Positions 4,211-7,189 of a stretch of 7,189 nt of DNA are shown here, piece by piece. The notes under the pieces are model-generated. The model saw only the letters and a list, made by a program, of their open reading frames with translations, was not told where the DNA came from and ran no database searches. Each line of letters opens with the position of its first letter. Within the stretch, counting starts at the first letter, position 1. Source of the stretch: Paludibacteraceae bacterium. GTDB lineage: Bacteria > Bacteroidota > Bacteroidia > Bacteroidales > Paludibacteraceae. The position numbers and the translations under genes are program-made. The DNA is taken from positions 1-7,189 of the forward strand of contig JAGCIZ010000173.1 in NCBI GenBank assembly GCA_017648235.1. The letters are read 5' to 3'.

Positions 4211-7189
4211 TAGATTTTTATAAGATATATTTAAAAAATACTGATTTTTCAGATATTTTTGGGCGTAATAAATCAGTTACATTTTCGGGGTTACATCATA
4301 CGTCAGCGTGTGGCTTTTATCTTTCAAAACTTTTTGAGCAAACAAAAAAGAACATTGTTTTTATTTGTGATGATGAAGACTCTGCTTTGTACAACTATAA
4401 TGATGTTGCAAAATTATTGGGAGAAGGTGCGTTGTTCTTTCCTTCCTCCTACAAAAGTGATAATCAGTTTTCTAAGATTCTTCAGGAGAATATTATTCTT
4501 AGAACCGAAGTTCTAAATCGACTAACAAATAAGGAAAATGCTCTGATTGTTGGTACGATAGAGAGTTTTATGGAACTTGTTCCTACAATGGAAGAGATTA
4601 ATTCTAAAACATTGACGGTCTCAGTAGGAGAAAAAATTGACGTTGAATTTGTTATTGATTCGTTGTTTGAATATGGATTTCAGCAGGTAGATTTTGTTTA
4701 TCAGCCCGGTCAGTTCTCTCTTAGGGGGAGTATTGTAGATGTTTTCTCTTTTACGAACGATTATCCATATCGTATTGACTTTTTCGACGATAAAATCGAT
4801 AGTATTCGTGTTTTTGATATAGAAAAACAGCTTTCTCTTAATAAACTAGAACGAATATCAATTCTTTCTGATATTCAGAACGAGGATAATATTCAAAAGG
4901 TTCCATTCTTTTCGTTGCTTTCAAATGACAGCATTTTGATTTTCCAAAATAGAATCCGTTGTTTGCAAAGAATGGAGCAAATAATTGAGGATATAGAAAA
5001 AGCAGAACTTTTGTTTATTCAAAAAACGGATTTCTTAGAACAAATTCCTAATTATTTTATAATTGATTTTACAAAAGAAGATGCTGATTATAATTTCTCC
5101 ATTTCTCCTCAACCTCTTTTTCATAAAAACTTTGATTTAGTTGCCGAGAAACTTCAGCAATTGCAAGAAGATGGATTTAAAATTTTCATTGCAAGCGATA
5201 GCGAAAAGCAAACAGATAGAATCGCGGCTATTTTTGCAGAGCGAGAAGATAACATTCAATTTACTCCAATTAAAACTGCAGTTCATCAAGGTTTTATCGA
5301 TAACACAAATCGTGTATGTTGTTTTACTGATCATCAAATCTTTGAGCGTTTTCATAAATTCTCGTTAAAAACAGATCACACAAGAAATGCCAAGGCAGCA
5401 ATTATGCTAAAGGAATTGAATCAAATCAAAGTGGGCGATTATATTGTGCATGCTGATCATGGAATTGGACAATTTGGTGGTTTGCTAAAAACTGATATAA
5501 ACGGGAAACAGCAAGAAGTGATAAAGTTGGTTTACAAGAACAATGATATTGTTCTTGTAAGTATTCATAGTTTGCACCGAATCTCTAAATACCGGGGAAA
5601 AGATGGAGAAACTCCTCAAATAAACAAGCTTGGAACGGGAGCTTGGAAGCGAATGAAGGAGAAAGCCAAAAGTAAGGTAAAAGACATTGCGCGTGATTTG
5701 ATAGCGCTCTATGCCAAACGCCTTTCGGAAAAAGGTTTTGCTTTTTCTCCTGATGGTTATTTGCAAAATGAGTTGGAGGCATCTTTTATTTATGAGGACA
5801 CTCCAGACCAATTGAAGGTAACAACAGAGGTAAAACAAGATATGGAGAAATCTGTTCCTATGGATCGGCTGATTTGTGGAGATGTAGGTTTTGGTAAAAC
5901 TGAGATTGCTATTCGGGCAGCGTTTAAGGCGGCAACAGATGGCAAACAGGTTGCAGTTCTTGTTCCCACAACAGTATTAGCGTTTCAGCATTATAAAACT
6001 TTTACAGAGCGGTTGGCGAACTTTCCTTGTAGAATAGAATATATCAGTCGAATGAGAAAACCTTCTGACGTGAAACAAATTCTAAAAGACACTGCTGATG
6101 GAAAAGTTGAAATCCTCATTGGAACGCATCGAATTATTGGGAAGGATGTAAAGTTCAATGATTTGGGACTGCTCATAATTGACGAGGAACAAAAATTTGG
6201 TGTTTCAGTAAAAGAAAAACTTAAGCAACTAAAATCAAATGTTGATACCTTAACATTAACAGCAACGCCAATTCCTCGTACATTACAATTCTCGTTAATG
6301 GGCGCAAGAGATTTGTCCGTAATTTCTACTCCTCCGCCAAATCGTTACCCAATTAGTACAGAAATTATTGATTTCAACGAGGAAATCATAAAAGAAGCGA
6401 TTGAAAGGGAAATGAATCGTAATGGTCAAGTATTTTTTATTCACAATAGAGTTCAAAGTATTGAAAAATATGCTTCTATTTTGAAGAAGTTATTGCCAAA
6501 TGTGCGAATTGGGGTTGCTCACGGGCAACTTCCTCCTGAACAACTAGAGCAAGTTCTTCTCGATTTTATTGATTATGAATACGATGTACTGATTGCTACA
6601 ACCGTAATAGAATCTGGTATTGACATTCCCAACGTTAATACCATTATTGTAAATAAAGCACAATCTTTTGGTCTGACCGATTTGCATCAGTTGCGCGGAC
6701 GAGTTGGGCGGAGTAATAAAAAAGCATATTGCTATCTAATTGCTCCACCGATGAAGAATTTAACAACAGATGCACAAAGAAGGCTAAAAGCTTTGGAAAG
6801 TTTTTCTGATCTGGGTAGTGGTTTTAATATTGCGATGCAAGATTTGGATATTAGAGGGGCGGGAAATATGTTGGGCGCCGAACAAAGTGGATTCATCGCC
6901 GATATTGGTTATGAAACGTACCAAAAAATTTTGGAAGAAGCCGTAGAAGAACTTAAGTCGGAAGAATTTGCTGATTTATACCAAGAAAAAGAAAAAGATT
7001 TTGTTTCCGATTGTGTAATGGAGTCTGATTTAGAACTTATGTTCCCCATTTATTATGTTGAAAATGTGGAAGAAAGAATGTCGCTTTATAGAATGCTTGA
7101 CAGTATAAAAAACGACGACGAACTTTTTGTTTTTGAGAAAAACCTAGAAGATCGTTTTGGGAAGATACCTTCAGAATCAAAAGACTTAA
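4201..7189 (+). CDS. mfd: Transcription-repair coupling factor Mfd (3' truncated)
   Basis: The frame is open from ATG 4201 to the window edge (996 codons), with no stop or frameshift. In-frame TGA at 4186 makes this the first possible start; it overlaps the end of dsbD by 10 bases. Mfd is an ATP-driven DNA translocase that removes stalled RNA polymerase and recruits UvrA. Residues 1 to ~340 are the UvrB-like part. By my alignment to E. coli, R175, R191 and F195 match UvrA-contacting R165, R181 and F185. The RNA-polymerase-interacting domain starts near 410 (VGDYIVHADHGIGQFGGL). The motor motifs are TPDQ (534-537), Walker A GDVGFGKTE (560-568), PTT (589-591), DEEQ (661-664), TATPIPRTL (687-695), ATTVIESGIDIP (799-810) and QLRGRVGRS (830-838). 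The RecG-like hairpin follows, with R885 and Q895 spaced like E. coli R953 and Q963. The C-terminal autoinhibitory domain starts near 920 and is cut off; about 110-150 residues are missing, judged from a usual length near 1110-1150. UvrB lacks the RNA-polymerase domain, so it does not fit. Confidence 0.97.
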   Translation, partial: MELIDFYKIYLKNTDFSDIFGRNKSVTFSGLHHTSACGFYLSKLFEQTKKNIVFICDDEDSALYNYNDVAKLLGEGALFFPSSYKSDNQFSKILQENIILRTEVLNRLTNKENALIVGTIESFMELVPTMEEINSKTLTVSVGEKIDVEFVIDSLFEYGFQQVDFVYQPGQFSLRGSIVDVFSFTNDYPYRIDFFDDKIDSIRVFDIEKQLSLNKLERISILSDIQNEDNIQKVPFFSLLSNDSILIFQNRIRCLQRMEQIIEDIEKAELLFIQKTDFLEQIPNYFIIDFTKEDADYNFSISPQPLFHKNFDLVAEKLQQLQEDGFKIFIASDSEKQTDRIAAIFAEREDNIQFTPIKTAVHQGFIDNTNRVCCFTDHQIFERFHKFSLKTDHTRNAKAAIMLKELNQIKVGDYIVHADHGIGQFGGLLKTDINGKQQEVIKLVYKNNDIVLVSIHSLHRISKYRGKDGETPQINKLGTGAWKRMKEKAKSKVKDIARDLIALYAKRLSEKGFAFSPDGYLQNELEASFIYEDTPDQLKVTTEVKQDMEKSVPMDRLICGDVGFGKTEIAIRAAFKAATDGKQVAVLVPTTVLAFQHYKTFTERLANFPCRIEYISRMRKPSDVKQILKDTADGKVEILIGTHRIIGKDVKFNDLGLLIIDEEQKFGVSVKEKLKQLKSNVDTLTLTATPIPRTLQFSLMGARDLSVISTPPPNRYPISTEIIDFNEEIIKEAIEREMNRNGQVFFIHNRVQSIEKYASILKKLLPNVRIGVAHGQLPPEQLEQVLLDFIDYEYDVLIATTVIESGIDIPNVNTIIVNKAQSFGLTDLHQLRGRVGRSNKKAYCYLIAPPMKNLTTDAQRRLKALESFSDLGSGFNIAMQDLDIRGAGNMLGAEQSGFIADIGYETYQKILEEAVEELKSEEFADLYQEKEKDFVSDCVMESDLELMFPIYYVENVEERMSLYRMLDSIKNDDELFVFEKNLEDRFGKIPSESKDL
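5532..5560. repeat. Perfect 13-bp inverted repeat with 3-base loop inside mfd
   Basis: The left arm TTACAAGAACAAT (5532-5544) is exactly complementary to the right arm ATTGTTCTTGTAA (5548-5560), with GAT between them. In RNA, two flanking G-U pairs (5531/5561 and 5530/5562) could lengthen the stem. It encodes about residues 444-453 of Mfd (YKNNDIVLV) in the RNA-polymerase-interacting domain. No T-tract follows, so it does not look like an intrinsic terminator. Its existence is read directly from the sequence; any function is unknown. Confidence 0.92.

Noticed and set aside
4259..4516. Plus-strand open frame of 85 codons in another frame than mfd
   Set aside because: It is contained in the N-terminal part of mfd, whose own frame gives clear Mfd sequence (FFPSSYK, LRTEVLNRL). 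The alternative frame shows no domain.
5485..5838. Open frame of 117 codons on the minus strand
   Set aside because: It lies wholly opposite the conserved RNA-polymerase-binding and early motor region of mfd, has no recognisable domain, and is best explained as a shadow of the coding strand.
7170..7189. mfd as a broken or pseudogene copy
   Set aside because: The frame is open at the last base and all motor motifs are intact; the missing end is a window boundary effect.

Overview
The window looks like an ordinary stretch of a chromosome from a member of the Bacteroidota, most likely the order Bacteroidales. The evidence is: AT-rich DNA (by eye about one third G+C); start codons without Shine-Dalgarno sequences; a DUF2723/GT117-type membrane protein of the form typical of this phylum; and protein signatures in the deacetylase and in Mfd that resemble Bacteroides and Porphyromonas homologues as I remember them. 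No database search was possible.

Four genes fill the window, all on the + strand, with almost no space between them. (1) 1-1635 is the 3' part of a DUF2723/GT117 (TMEM260-like) membrane glycosyltransferase candidate; its 5' end lies outside the window. (2) 1639-2250 is a small NodB-type (CE4) polysaccharide deacetylase that begins one codon after the stop of gene 1 and in the same frame. (3) 2261-4210 is a full-length DsbD-type thiol:disulfide interchange protein with signal peptide, alpha domain, eight-helix membrane domain and C-terminal thioredoxin domain. (4) 4201-7189 is mfd, the transcription-repair coupling factor. It overlaps the end of dsbD by 10 bases and runs off the right edge without a stop, so its last part is missing.

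Gaps of 3 and 10 bases followed by a 10-base overlap suggest one transcription unit. Genes 1 to 3 act in or on the envelope: glycan transfer, glycan deacetylation and delivery of reducing power to the periplasm. Mfd is a cytoplasmic DNA-repair translocase that appears to share their transcript. There is no intergenic stretch long enough for an extra gene, and I saw no RNA gene, mobile element, CRISPR array, promoter or terminator.

I found no new biological system. The most notable unexplained signal is a perfect 13-bp inverted repeat with a 3-base loop at 5532-5560, inside the RNA-polymerase-binding part of mfd. Weaker points are the in-frame adjacency of genes 1 and 2, an imperfect AT-rich hairpin that puts the dsbD start codon in its loop, and a T8 run in dsbD.
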